The notes: a model not told the origin generated them from the letters alone. A stretch of DNA of 64,000 nucleotides from Craterostigma plantagineum (GCA_027422505.1 JAPQWV010000417.1:124001-188000); one strand, 5' to 3'. Positions 34,101 to 46,053 are shown, counted from the first letter of the stretch. Program-made: numbers and translations.

Positions 34101-34207
34101 ACTTTGTGAACACGGAGTTTCAACTAGCCGACATTTTCACCAAGGCCTTGGATGAGAAACGATTCCAATTCCTTGTCGGAAAATTAGGCATGTTGAATCT
34201 TCCGTAA
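31171..34207 (+). pseudogene. Element B pol: protease, integrase, reverse transcriptase, RNase H (broken)
   Basis: The protease has the catalytic DSG in YLDSGRSTHMTG, with R where C is usual. The integrase (open at 31588-32553) keeps CSACHLGKMKR and a full DD35E triad: D58 in HMDLCGP, D121 in RTDYGTEFKN and E157 in QNGVVERKN, counted from the Met at 31588. A stop near 31572 splits the zinc domain. RT (32888-33646) has [41 protein letters not shown] and VYVDDIIFG, then a TAA. About 380 bp of the RT-RNase H connection are missing at 33717. RNase H (33760-34207) retains KSTSGGAQFLGEKL and AEAEYVAAASCCSQ. The C-terminus ends MLNLP at 34207. Confidence 0.9.
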
Positions 34208-35667
34208 TATGTGCATTACCTGATCTTCTGTGCTATCACATGCTCTATTCTATGTGTTTTCTATGCTTATTTGTCCTTATCTTGCGTGATAAAAATAATA
34301 ATAATAAAAAAATAATAATAATAAATATATATATATATATATAATATAATGGGGTATGACGAAATCCTTTAGGATGCTTTGATCTAAAGTCACCAAGTTT
34401 TACCCCGACATGCGATCGATTTAATTGCTTAAATTTTGTCAGTCTAAGTCGCATTCTTGTGTCTAAAAGGTCATTTGATTGTTCCACTAGACACAAAGTC
34501 ACTCTACATGCGTGAGGATTCAAGCCTTGTTCCTTTTTCCTTTCTTTGGATCTACTTCTCGAGTGAGTCACACATAAATTACTTGTCTTACCTAGTGATT
34601 CTTGGTGTCATACTCATCTTGCGTTAGATCGTTAGGAAAATGATAAGGGAGTTTAGGATATTCCTCATTCGGCCTTATATAAATTCCCCCATGTTTGCCA
34701 TTAGTCATCCACTTTGAGCCTTCTCCGACGTCCTTTTCTTCATTTGAAACCGGTTCCCAACCTTCAACCGAATTCTATACTATTCGAATGGTTGTTCAAA
34801 CGAGAAAAGGAGGGGAGATCTTAAAAGAAAAGTAGGATGATGACGAAAGAAGGCATTGCTCAACGCGCAAAGATCAAAGGAACCGGCCTTCCGACTACTT
34901 TGTAGAAAGTGGCATGGTTCCTGCTGCGAACTTCTTCAACGATAATCTCGTACGCTCGTCAGAACGGCTGGAAGAGGAGCACCACGAAGTGAACTTCTCC
35001 AACGATAATCAGGTCTTATATCGGGAAACGAGAAGAGGAGCGCAGCCTCGGGTACGAATTCCATAACCGTGAACTTTTCCAAAAAGAAAATCTCTGAAAC
35101 CTCTCTAGGGATTAAGAGAAGAGGAGCACGGTATCGACCCGAGAACCAACGAGAAGAACTTCGCCTACGATAATCTCCTATAGCCTCATGGAGAAGCAGA
35201 GCTTCAGCTTGAGCATAGCTTCATAAGGGATAGTAAAAGAGGGAAAGACGGCGAAAAGAAAGAAGACGGACGTAGAAATGGAAGATGACGAAGAGATAAG
35301 CTCACTTTCCTCTAAATTCCTTCCCTTCTAAGTCCTACCCAAACTAAAACCTTTACACCCCTTTGATTCCAATCGACGGTCTCTCGCTTGGGTGAAATGA
35401 TTAAACACGCCTCGATCACAGGTAAATTGACTTGAAACTGCTTGTGTTGACTCGAGTGATACAAATATAAACATCCCAAGATAGAAATTATTGAGAGCAA
35501 GTGCGAACCTAGTGAGAGTTGTCGAAATGGAGCAGTCTATGAACTTAGGACTTTAGTTTGACGACAAGACTTGACGGCATTTTCGTCTTTCAAATGTCTC
35601 GTAAAATTTTAAGAATGACGATTGATCGAAGCAAAATAATCTGACCCCATACTATAATAATAGCAAA

Positions 35668-35700
<33 letters not shown>

Positions 35701-37792
35701 TAAATAATAAAATTCGCACATTTTTGACATGAAATGTTATGTTTCATATACGTTGAATTGAATAAATGCGAATTTATTTAGTGTATCGCACATTCTAAAT
35801 GCAATTTTAGATTGCATTGGTACTGAATTGTTTAAATGCGATAATTTTTTTTCCTCCACCCTCACACAATATTTTGAAGTATATGTTTTCGGGGACCATG
35901 TATACGTACTTACTTGGTAGATTTGTGTGTTATATGCTCGTGACTTGAATTGATTTAATATGCTTGCATAAGTAGCCAATTCTTGTGCATCTGAGGGGGA
36001 GCAAGTATAAAAATCGTGGTTTAACTCCAAATATTTTTGACGTTTTTCTCTAAGTATTTCAGATCTTTCAAAATTGAGTGAAACGTCGACACTACAAAGA
36101 GATGAGCTAGACACAAGACCAAATATTTCAAAGATAAATTGCCAAAAATAATTGTTGATTAACTCCATTGTTACTAACGTTTATCTCTAAGTGGTACAGA
36201 TTTTTTAAATTTCTGCCAGGGGAGCTAGACGTTACTACACATAAAATACAAGAAGTTAATTGCATTTATTTTAATTACTAAGGGGGAGCCTTACAATGGG
36301 TTTTTATTTTGAAATAGGGGTCAATTTGAAATTCTTTAGAAGAACTTACTATCGAGAAACTGGATATTAGAATTAATTCGCAATCTAAAGTTTCTCTATC
36401 GTAAACAGTGTCGGGATCGATTTTGATTAACCGCGATAAATTGCGATCGAAAAATTGAATTTTTCGTGTGCAAATAGTAATGGGCCTGATCCATTAAATC
36501 GCAAAATGTCAAATCACAAGCCCAACAACGAATTAATGCTAGTTAATAAAAGTTTAACTTTTGTCAGTCGAAAAATTTTTTCTCACCCAAAACCTAATCA
36601 AAAAAAAAACTCTCTTGCAAAACTTTCTCAAACGATTCAAAAACCTTCAAAAGCTTTCGATCTTTTCACTTCAAATCGTCTGATTAAGGTAGAAATTCGA
36701 TTCGGTTAACGATTGCGAATGTTATAACTTGTTTTGCATTTACATTCTGTAGTTTTTCGCATGTTTAGTTAAGATTTTTCGACTGTTCTTCAAAAATAGT
36801 TTAACGCATACTGTTTCAATAAATTCTGGCATGTTTCTTGGATTTTCTGAGTAAAATGCCTGTTTTTTAGATAGATTTGATGTTTTTGAAGAAACGGATA
36901 GTTTAAATCTTCGAAAAAAATCTGCATCTGTGACGTTAAAATGAGTTTCGAGGAAACTGGTTTTGAAGTTTTGAAGCTGTCGAAGAACTTTGTCGATCGC
37001 AAATAATCTTAATTGAATTCCGATTCAATTGAGATACTATTTGTGTCGATATAGTTTTTGATCGCCAAATTTTGATTTAGTCATCACGTAAAAGATTTTG
37101 ACCGTTAAACTTACCATTGAAAAATCCAATTATAATTTTCTACGAGCGAAAAACTTATGCACTGAATGGATAATTTAGATGCAAATTCAAATCGAGCGTT
37201 AAACTTACTATCGCAAAATTAAAATTTCGATTTCATTTTATTTCGGTCGCAAAAATTTAGCAGCGAAAATTAATTTTTCAATGCTTAATTTTTCGATCGT
37301 AAAATTCGCTGCTTAGATTAAATTGATCGAAAAATTTCTCGACGATTGACTTAGTTTCGTCGTTGACCAATTTCTCGATAAATAAGTACAACAGCGAAAA
37401 TTTTACTTTAAATCGAAAACTATCTACCGCTTGACAAATTTCAAATCGAAAAATTTTATTCAATCGAAGAAAATTTCTCGACAGTAAATTTCCCTGAGAA
37501 ATAATTTCTCGATCGTAAATTTACACGGAATTTTTCTCGATCGTAAAATTGATCGACTACAGTCTAGATTTCAATCTTCAACACTTAGAAAATTTTTCCC
37601 TAAGTCTTTTACACTGTAGCGAATATTAGCGAATAAAATTTCTCGATCGAAAAATTACACGGAAACATTTCAATTGAAATCAATGTATAGGAAATCAAAT
37701 TGAAAATCAATTTTATCGACCGAAAATTTTCTCGGCATGAACAGTGACATATTTTTTGATTAAACACATAGCGAAATTTCGAACTATTTTTC
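34208..37792 (+). mobile_element. Non-coding spacer of element B
   Basis: Reverse-complement counterpart of the element A spacer. It contains AT-rich tracts (34290-34345, 35668-35700). Four degenerate modules share GAACTTCTCC, GATAATC and GAAGAGGAGC (starting near 34928, 34991, 35071 and 35155). Polypurine tracts GAGGGGGAGC (35993) and AAGGGGGAGC (36281) follow. The last part is rich in TCTCGATCG-type motifs (37000-37760). No credible coding frame. Confidence 0.72.
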
Positions 37793-40330
37793 ATGCGATA
37801 TATATTTCATTCGAGCCCTCCCCAACCGGAACACCAGCCAAGCCCTGACGACACGATGATCGATGTTGTCGCTCAGGAGCTTCAACAGGAGTCTCCTTTG
37901 GTCGAAGAGCCAATGCCCGACGTAGAAGATACTTTGATAGACGTCGTGGCTACGAGATGGCGGTCGAGGCTCCTGCACATGAATTACAAGTGGAACTGCC
38001 CGTACATGTTGGCGTGCTCGAATAAACTTTTGAGGAGGTTCTTCACAAGAAGCACAGCCCGAAACTGAAATGTGGCAAAGCTCTCTTCCACCGGTGACGG
38101 ATAAGGCACGACTCCCAGAAGACTAAGCATTCAGCTGGAGTCCCTCTTCTCGGCCATCACTGCCGCACCAGATACTACGCTGACCATATCGACAAGTGTT
38201 GCTGGCACTTCTTCGCTCAATCTTGAGCTGCAACCAACTCACGTGGTGTCTGGTTCGCAGGCGCAACCAGAGCCTGCCTTAACACCCATAGAGACGAATC
38301 CTCTGGATTCGACTCGAGGGTGGAAGTCTCATACAGTCACAACCTCAAGTGACTGTGAGCCAACCTGACGAGTCGGTGTCTACTCAAGGGTTGATAACAG
38401 GCGATATCAGTCGTCCTGGTCCATCAAAGGAGGCGTCCGCACGCTTTGTGAGCCAACCTGACGAGTCGGTCTCTCTGCCGCCGTATAGTCTATGGAAGAC
38501 AAAATCACGGAGAGAGTACTTCAAGCAATCGAGACATCCCGAAGAGATATGGGAAAGCACCTGTCTCTGAAGGCCCTTCGTCACAAACCAATCCCACACC
38601 TCCACAACCCACACCCACCGACCCTTTAGCCACTTCCTCCATCCTCATTAACCCATACACCATACCCATAACTGAGCTCCACGACATATTACTCGCCCAC
38701 TTGATCGGCCTGTCCATTCGGTCGCCTCAAGAGGAATCCCTCTATCGGCGATTGGTGGATCATCCTGAGCCACCGACTGACACCTGCCGAGGCCAAAGCT
38801 CCCACTCACGGCGCAGACATGACGATCCTGACGATTAGGACCCTCATGAGGGGGAGAAGAGGCCGAGGACATCTACATCCGGCCAAGGACAAGGCTCGGC
38901 GCTACGCAGACAAGCGCTGGAGGTGGTGAAACCCAAACACAAATCCAAACACAAACCACCCACACCACGCACCGCACCGCCACTCTACCAAATATCGACC
39001 AACCAACCTTTACCCTACGGACGCCTCCGCCCACACCGCCGATCTACTCAAGCCCCTTGCTTCCGGAAGAAGAAGCAAGTGCTGCAATGCTTGTAGCTCT
39101 GGCAGCTACCCAAGCTACTTCCTCCGTCGCTCCAGACCAACCGGGACCCTCTGGACATGGCGTCAATCCACACGAAGTATTAGACAAGTACATTTTCGAA
39201 GGCCAGTGGATGACCCATTCCATGACCGAGGAGCATCAGAGACAACGGCTTCAGGACGTACGCCACTTCTTACAACAAGCATCCGTGGACCTCGTGATCA
39301 TAGAAGACGACGAACTTCAAGAAGGTATAGACTACCAAAGTGAAATCCCAAGGCTACCGGAGTTGATCGCACAACGAGCGGCCTCCCCTACAAGACAGAT
39401 GCCAGGGACCGTTCGGATCGACACGCCGTGGGAGAACATTCACATAGAGATACCTTTCCTTGAAGAAGTCAGGGAAAACATTTGGAGGTCACCGGTTCGA
39501 ATTAAGAAGCCGGATGAGTTCGAGCAGGGATCTCTCACTGGGATCAGCAGAAGAGAATGACATATCTGTGGATGCTGACCCAACTAGGACCGGACGTGAG
39601 GCTGGGGATCCCGAAGAATCGACTGAAGAGTCACTTCAGGGAACTCCCCAATTTTCCAACTCCTCAGTGTCTATTGTGCCAAAGGAGGACTTCCAACACC
39701 TCACTACATCATCGAACGAGTGGACAGGACCCGAGAGGAACTGAGCGAGAGCGACCTGCCGTACCTCCCCGCCGATGAAGTGTACCATCTTTATCAGCTA
39801 TACGTGGAGAAGTACAAAGGTCCTCGGGCCTCATCAAGAAAGAAGGCCTCGAAGGGCTCTACCGGTTCATGATGCGACAAGTCAAGTACTTCGCCGCCAC
39901 GACCTTCAAATGGCGCTTGAGAGCAATATGAAGAAGGTCAACATGGCCGAACCACTCTTCAAAGGACCTGAGATCGAGAGGCATCCAAGCAATCACGTGC
40001 ACGGCATCACCTACAACAACCCAATTTCCAAGAAGAATAGGTTGATGCTGAAGACAGAAATTCACAAGTTTTGCAACGGAACCCTCAAGATCGTCAGGAG
40101 AAATATCGAACAGAGGTTGGAAGAGATAAATAGACATTATGCTGAGGATCCACCGGTTTGTGAGAGAACAGCCGGTCCTGCTGGAATTGTTGGATGACAT
40201 CGTGGAGCGCCTGAAGCTCAGGGAGACCGTTAGGGACTACGAGCATGCGCTGGGCTTGCGCAGATCGTACTATGCCCGACAAGGACGAACAGCCCGGAGA
40301 CGCAATCAAGCACAAAGGGGGAGATTGTAG
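37793..40330 (+). pseudogene. Accessory gene of element B, N-terminal domain deleted
   Basis: Compared with element A, about 1.1 kb is missing: spacer sequence (ATATATATTTCATTCGA) is joined directly to the linker at about 37815, so the VYLQQFW domain is absent. The linker starts with PQPEHQPSPDDTM. The C-terminal domain is in pieces: DKYIFEGQWMTHSM, VDLVIIEDDELQ, DTPWENIHIEIPFLEEVREN and LQMALESNMKKVNMAEPLFK. The tail ends ARRRNQAQRGRL and stops at a TAG (40328-40330) inside the 3' LTR, having read through the polypurine tract. Several frameshifts (near 38080, 39530, 39640, 39890) inactivate it. Confidence 0.82.
40314..40324 (+). other. Polypurine tract of element B
   Basis: AAAGGGGGAGA, 1 bp before the LTR; also coding for the last residues of the accessory protein. 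Confidence 0.88.
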
Positions 40331-40677
40331 AATATCATTTGTAATTATGCTTGATTTCATTAGTTGTCCTTGTAATTAGGGGCTTTATTTGTATTAGTCT
40401 TTTTATTAAGGACTGGCTTGATATTAATACCAAGCTTGTTTGGTATAAATACTTGTAAGTGAATTGAGCTGAATAGAGAAAGTTTAGAGAATTGATCCGA
40501 AGGGCTTGCAATTCGATTTCTAGAGAGAGAAACAACAGTAACTTTCTCACTCTAATTGAATTCTCTCTCGTGTTCTTAACTTGAGTTTTTCGATCGAATT
40601 CAATTGATTATCTAAACGATCGAATTACTATGGATTCTAGCCTAGGATCGTAGAGTTGTTAATCTGAGAACCTAACA
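40326..40677 (+). mobile_element. 3' LTR of element B
   Basis: 352 bp, TGTAGAATATC to CCTAACA; TATAAATA at 40444-40451 within a palindrome (TATACCAA/TTGGTATA). It abuts pol fragment D at 40678 with no target duplication. Confidence 0.92.
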
Positions 40678-41806
40678 CTTTTGCATTGCAATTGTCCAAT
40701 CCGGATCTCGAAGTGCGTCTGCTACTTTGGTAGGCTCGTTTTGGCTCAAGAAGCAACTGAAAAGACTGTGTTGACGACGTGTCCTCACACCAACCGAAGG
40801 ATCGCCAATTATCTGAACAACCGAGTGGCCTCTCGTCCACTTGCGCTCATGTGGCAAGGCTGAAGTCGATGCGTCAGCCATCTGTGATCTAGATTGCCTA
40901 TAGTCTCCGATTGATCATTTGTCTGAGGAAGTTCCAATACTGCTAGGGGTGGGCGTTCGGGTTCGGGTATTCGGGTATTACCCGAACCCGATCGGGTTCG
41001 GGTAGTTCGGGTCGGGTAGTTCGGGTTATTTGTCGAGTATCGGGTTACCCGATACCCGATAGTTGTTAATCGGGTCGGGTATCGGGTAGTAATTTACTAC
41101 CCGATCGGGTTATTCGGGTACCCGATATAATTGTTTTACAAAAAAATTATTAGTTTTGTTTATACATTAAAACATATATAATACATATTAAGATATCAAT
41201 ATATAACTTGAGTGATGTTAAAGTTTTAAATAATATTTCGACTAGTTTCTTATTCTAAGTGTATAATTAACAACTGATATTTTGTATCAATGCATAAATC
41301 ATCATAAAAATTTAAAATATATTCTCAAAATTTTATAAATAAGCATATAAAAATATGTATATATTATATTTATTGAAAACAAAATATCCAAATATTGTAA
41401 GTGATATTAATATATAACATGGATATTTTAATATTATTGAATTGTAATTTTTTAGTCATATCCCCATTAAAAAATCGGGTACCCGACTACCCGACGTCGG
41501 GTACCCGAACCCGATATATACCCGAAAAGCGGGTACCTGCTGTAAATCGGGTCGGGGTCGCGTATTGAAAATCTTAACCCGAACCCGAACTACCCGAACC
41601 CGAACTACCCGATACCGGACTACCCGACCCGATGCCCACCCCTAAATACTGCACTTGGATTGATCGTCTCTGATGATACTTCCTCGATGACCACTGTAGG
41701 TTCTTCGGTATTCTGTGGCAATTCTGAATGGGGTGGGGTAGAGGTGTGAGATGAACTTGGTACGTCGGTCTCGTTCGGTGGAGTATCCATTGTAGGTGTA
41801 GTCGTG
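40678..41806 (-). pseudogene. Fragment D: Sirevirus pol linker and RT start, split by a MITE
   Basis: Minus-strand sequence matching 32670-33120 of element B: TPPNETDVPSSSHTSTPP and EEPTVVIEEVSSETIN in 41645-41806, then [37 protein letters not shown] in 40678-40943. It also duplicates 13650-13830 of element A, so it is a separate copy. It is cut on the left by the LTR of element B and on the right by a hAT element. Confidence 0.85.
40944..41644. mobile_element. Non-autonomous hAT-type element (MITE), 701 bp, with target duplication
   Basis: Terminal inverted repeats begin TAGGGGTGGGC at the left and end GCCCACCCCTA at the right. They are extended by CGGGTTCGGGTA-type repeats that are mirrored at the other end. 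The flanks carry an exact 8-bp duplication AATACTGC (40936-40943 and 41645-41652). The uninterrupted site is present in element B (complement of 32820-32835). The 8-bp duplication and TAGGGGTGGGC end are standard for plant hAT elements. The interior (41140-41470) is AT-rich and non-coding. Confidence 0.93.
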
Positions 41807-44100
41807 TATAGACGTGGGCTTTGGGCCGGGCCGACCCGGAACCGGCCCAAAACCGGCCCGTTAACCCGGCCCAAAACCGGAACCGGTAGAACCGGTAACC
41901 GGCCCATTTAATTTGGGCTGGGCCGGTTAGCGGGCCAACGTGCTTCTGAAATTTTTTTTTAATTTTTAAACACTGTAAAATTACAGTTTTAACCCCAAAC
42001 GAAAAATCTATAAATACCACCTCATTTTAACCATTTTAACTCACAATTACATCCAAATCTCTTCCAAACTCTCTCAAAAAGCTCTCAAAAAAATCATTTA
42101 ATATTTAATATTATTAACATTAATAATTATTTTATTATTACTACACTACACTACTACCTACACACACTCACTTATTATTACCAATAATTGAATTATTATT
42201 TTACACTAATGGCGTCGTCATCGAGAAATCCTAACCCTCATGACGAAGATGTTTTTATGGTTTTAGGTCACGCCGACACATTTCGGGGAAATGGCGACAC
42301 CGACGAGGAGACCGATATACCGGAACCGCAACAGACGAGAGCGACCGACGAGGGACCGAGCCAAGCTTCTACGGCGACGACAAAAAGGAAGCAACAACCG
42401 CGTGGTCGGCGGTCTAAGGTATGGAATTTTTTCGATTTAGAAATGCATAAAAATAATGCCGCTTCAGGTACCGCTTATTGCAAAATGTGCCGCCACCCCT
42501 ACACAATTAAGACCGGACCGAATAAAGGTGGGACGGGCTCGATGAAAAAACACCTTAGATAATGCTAGCGTGAACAACGTAGCTAGGGATCCTTCGTAGG
42601 CAACTTAGGTTACCCTTAGACGGCAAATTATTACATGCTAGGTGTGCTTGCCATATTATTAACTTGTGTGTGCAATGTGCTTTTGACGAAGTTTTGGGAG
42701 ATATTGTAGAAAAGTTTAAGGTAATAGGTAAGTTACTTCGGGAACGCCGCATCGGAACGTCGTGGAAGCAAACCGTCCTTGCCGCCGGCCTCCCGTACAA
42801 GAAGTTTCCGTTGCCAGTCCCGACTAGGTGGAACTCGTTGTACCACCTCCTCAGCACCTTCATGCGTTACAAGGACTTGTTGACGCCTTTTTGGAACGAG
42901 GCCGCAGTCGGTACCACCTCCAGGTATGAATTACGACCACTTGATTGGGATATTGTAGGTTTGGTCGTGTCTATACTTGAAGTGTTCGCCGAGGCTACGG
43001 AGAAATTTTCCGGAGTTCACTACCCGACGTCCCCATTATTCGTCCCGAACCTCTTCGCGATGTGCTACAAGTTCGTGGAGTTTCGCAACAATCCATACTT
43101 GGGTGGTTTCATCCAAAATATGGAGCAGAAGTTCAAGAAGTATTGGGAAACCATCCCAATAGTACACGGTTTGTCGGCCATACTCGATCCTAGTTGCGGT
43201 GTTGATACATTTGATATTTTTTCGAATATTATGCTCAGTTTCTTGGAAAGAAAGTGGACGACCAAAAGGCGTCAATTCACGCTTCTCTCCAAGAACTTTG
43301 TTCTTTTTATGCATCTGAGCAGGGACATAGCGTGGAGCAACCCGTACCAGCGAGCGAAGCCGGTTCGTCGGAAGGAGGCGGCGGCGCAATGGGACTACTA
43401 CGAAGATTGAAGGCGCAAAAGACGAAGACCAAAACGCGTGCGTCGGGGTCGAACACGAACGAGATCCAGCTCTACCTGAGCCACAACTTCCAGACTCCCG
43501 AAGACTTCGACGTTTTGGCCTGGTGGAAGTCGAACGCGACTCTTTATCCGACCCTCTCCGCCGTCGCTCGAGACATTTTAGCCGTGCAAGCGTCTAGCGT
43601 CGCCTCCGAGTCCGCATTCTCTACCTCCGGGCGAATATCGGCGACAGACGCGCGAGCCTTAACCCGACTTCCCTCGCAATGTTAACATTATTGAAGGATT
43701 GGTATTTGGCTGAATCGAAGAACCGACGGGAGAACGCCATCGACGAGTTCCGTTCTTCCAGTTCGGACGAAGACGAAGAGGCCTCTAACATAGTTTTAAT
43801 TAATAGTCATGTCGAATAAATTGTATTTTTTATTTCGAATATTTTTTCCTTTTTTGTATTTTGTAACTTGTAAGTTTTAGATTTATTTTTCTTTCTTTTA
43901 TGTTTTTATTTGTATTTTTTAGGTAGTTTTTTTTATTTTTTGTACTTTTCTTATCTTTTTTTTTGTTTTTTTGGAATAAAATTTTGGATATTTTCTAAAG
44001 AATTTTTTCATAGCAAAAAAAAATAAAAAAAATTAAACGGCCGGTTCCGGTTCTGGAACCGGAACCGGCCCAAAAGAGGCCCGGGGGTTCTTCTTATGGT
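41807..44100 (+). mobile_element. Decayed hAT DNA transposon
   Basis: The left end is GACGTGGGCTTTGGGCC with repeated CCGGCCC/CCGGTT words, inserted in fragment D after GTCGTGTAT. The transposase gene follows. CCGGTTCCGG words return at 44040-44075, as expected near the right end, but no matching right terminal repeat or 8-bp duplication is seen. From about 44100 the sequence belongs to an LTR element. The right boundary is therefore approximate. Confidence 0.8.
42209..43819 (+). pseudogene. hAT transposase (internally deleted, frameshifted)
   Basis: Begins MASSSRNPNPHDEDVF. A BED zinc finger follows, with the CKMCRHPYTIK cysteines and the His of KKHLR, ended by a stop near 42560. The middle third, which holds most of the RNase H-like catalytic core, is missing: 42610 already matches the RCACHIINLCVQ motif. 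Next is FPLPVPTRWNSLYHLL and the DUF4413-type part (LFAMCYKFVEFRNNPYLGG). The hAT dimerisation domain is DVLAWWKSNATLYPTLSAVA and SVASESAFSTSGR (43505-43630). Frameshifts near 43330 and 43645 precede the acidic C-terminus at 43819. It is inactive. Confidence 0.9.
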
Positions 44101-44164
44101 TCTGGTCCGGTCCCTGCGCCTCGTTTCAATTTAAACACGTTATGATTCTGATCACGAGCGCCCT
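44101..44164 (-). mobile_element. Short internal scrap beside an LTR primer site
   Basis: About 60 bp on the inner side of the primer site at 44165-44175, before hAT-like sequence begins. No coding content. The rest of this LTR element's interior is gone. Confidence 0.4.
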
Positions 44165-44175
44165 CTCTGATACCA
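44165..44175 (-). other. Primer binding site of the LTR at 44177-45052
   Basis: The minus strand reads TGGTATCAGAG one base from the LTR end, an initiator-Met type site. It shows that this is a 5' LTR of a minus-strand element. Confidence 0.85.
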
Positions 44176-44176
44176 C

Positions 44177-45052
44177 TGTTGGGTAACCCGATGTCTCCCG
44201 GAGACGCCACGTCCTCGGGCACAGTGCGGAACAAAAATTTTTCGGGTTCCCTTATTGCCCTCGTTGCTCGGATCAGAATAGTAACACATAGACATGTAAT
44301 AGGAGGGTCAAACCCGTAGAGAATTACAAGTTGAAGCGAGTGACAGCTCCTCCTTTTATTCAAGACTTCGTCGATGGTGGTGGATGACACTAGATCGTCA
44401 TGCCGACCTGGCAGTGTACCACGGAATCAGTTCTCTAAAGATGGCTAGAGAGAACCGAGCCGTCGCGTGAGAGAAGAGTGTTTTTGTTCGGTGTGTGTTT
44501 TGTGCCTTTGTTATGGACGAAATTTTCACTCCAAATTATGAAATAGGGCTGCCCTATTTATACTATGATATTTGAAAATCCCTAGGATATCTCAAAGATA
44601 TATTTTTTGATTTTGCTACTTAAGTGGAGAGATTTTGCCATATCTTTCTCTCCCTTAGTTAATTCAAAATTCATATAAGGATACTTACCATAATTAGACA
44701 ACTAACTTAAATACTAAGTCAAACTAAGTATATTTAAATATGGCATAAAATTTGAAACTTAATCCAAGATTAATTTCGAAATTTTCACCTTAAAATAAAT
44801 AATATTCCAAATACATTATTTCCATATTTATATTAATTTTCAAAATTAATTCCCAAGGCATAATTCAAAAATCAGCTTAGGGTCAAATTCCAATTTTACC
44901 CTCAAGCCTTTTAAGCGCTTGGCCAAGCCCAAGTCTCAAAGTTAGTTTCATATGAAGTCCGACTTCGGTTAATTAAACGGCCCGAGGCCCACTAAGGCGC
45001 GGCCCAATGGCCCAAGGGCCGTTAAGGCCCAAAACACTTTCTCTCCTTATCA
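44177..45052 (-). mobile_element. 5' LTR of an otherwise lost LTR retrotransposon
   Basis: 876 bp; in minus orientation it runs from TGATAAGGAGAG at 45052 to CGGGTTACCCAACA at 44177. A TATA-like ATAAATAGG lies on the minus strand near 44553-44561. The primer site follows. No related copy is in the window, so the superfamily is unassigned (the primer type fits copia and many others). Confidence 0.75.
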
Positions 45053-45060
45053 GTACACGT

Positions 45061-46053
45061 TGATGATTCTTTTTAAACCCGACTCTCTAGGTTCGACTCA
45101 ATCGGCAAGGGAGGAATCCAAGAGTCCGGCAGTTACCTAGCCAATCCAGCAGTACCGGACCGTAACCCGATTCGAGTGCGAATTTTGACCAGTCTTTATT
45201 CGAGAACCTTACTATAGATTATAGTACTATATATAAACCCTTCAGCTGTGTCCCAATCGAGTGAGAGCCATGGTCTATGTCAAACTCACTCTACTCGATT
45301 CTATGGTAAAACGGGGACGAGGCAAATTATCAAAACTACCCTCTATGTCTAACATGAGTTAGTTCAATACCTTGGCCGACACTTATCTCCATTACTTGCA
45401 AGACTGTGAATCCGTACTCGGGGATCTAAGCCCTGCAATCACAAATCGTCATCAAGACCGCATCTGGACCGCTGACCCATGCAACAGCAAATCGGGTCGA
45501 GGGGAAATAGTGACAGTCGAGACTTCGAAGTCAACTCCGTCAAAATCTCTTTCGGTCTAAGGTTCACGTAGACTACTATAGTGTTGCCGTCGGTCATTGA
45601 CACTCCTTGAGTAATAAGCCATGTTCGACCGTACGACCGGTGAGTCAATGTCCATGAAATGATCCAATCCCTTGATTCGACTCGCATCACAAGTCATGAC
45701 ATCCGCTTCCAAGCGGGATATCAGCACTCGATAGGTCATCGACAAATAAGCCGTAATCAGCTATCCACCACCCAACCCTAAGGTTTACGGACTTTTAATG
45801 CTCGAGGTTAAGAGTCCACTGGTGCCTTCCTCTCTCGTACCCATCGAGAATAGTGACTCAACTCGACACATTTGGATTTGTTCATTTATTGCTTTACCGG
45901 ATCCTTAGTAAAGTACTCTTATATCCAATAAACGAACAACGCCTTTCAATAAACACATAAAAATATCTTATTACATAAAAGGTCAAATGATAAATAAGCT
46001 AATGCCCTATACAATCTAATCCTCGTATAGCATTCGAGGGAATATTCCTAGCA
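45061..46053 (-). mobile_element. LTR family X, copy 2 (nearly full length)
   Basis: Reverse complement of the LTR at 2310-3065 over 45285-46053, plus about 225 bp of additional 3' part holding a TATATATA run near 45228. In minus orientation it begins TGCTAGGAATATTCCCTCG at 46053; an end at TGATGATTC (45061) is likely but not proven. No primer site lies to its left and no polypurine tract to its right, so it may be a solo LTR or a broken element. Confidence 0.62.

Larger units (their letters stand above)
28782..40677 (+). mobile_element. Element B: Sirevirus-like Ty1/copia retrotransposon, 11.9 kb
   Basis: LTRs of 352 bp (28782-29133 and 40326-40677) differ at about ten places (about 2.8%). 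Order: LTR, primer site, leader, gag, protease, integrase, RT, RNase H, spacer, accessory gene, polypurine tract, LTR. It has no target duplication: the left flank is GAGAT, inside another element's polypurine tract, and the right flank is CTTTT. It therefore forms a tandem with remnant G. Stops, frameshifts and at least two internal deletions make it inactive. Same family as element A. Confidence 0.92.

Noticed and set aside
28777..40682. Target duplication for element B
   Set aside because: The flanks GAGAT and CTTTT differ; the left flank is the polypurine tract of another copy.
40678..41806. Fragment D as the missing 5' continuation of element A
   Set aside because: It duplicates 13650-13830 of A with differences, so it must be a separate copy.
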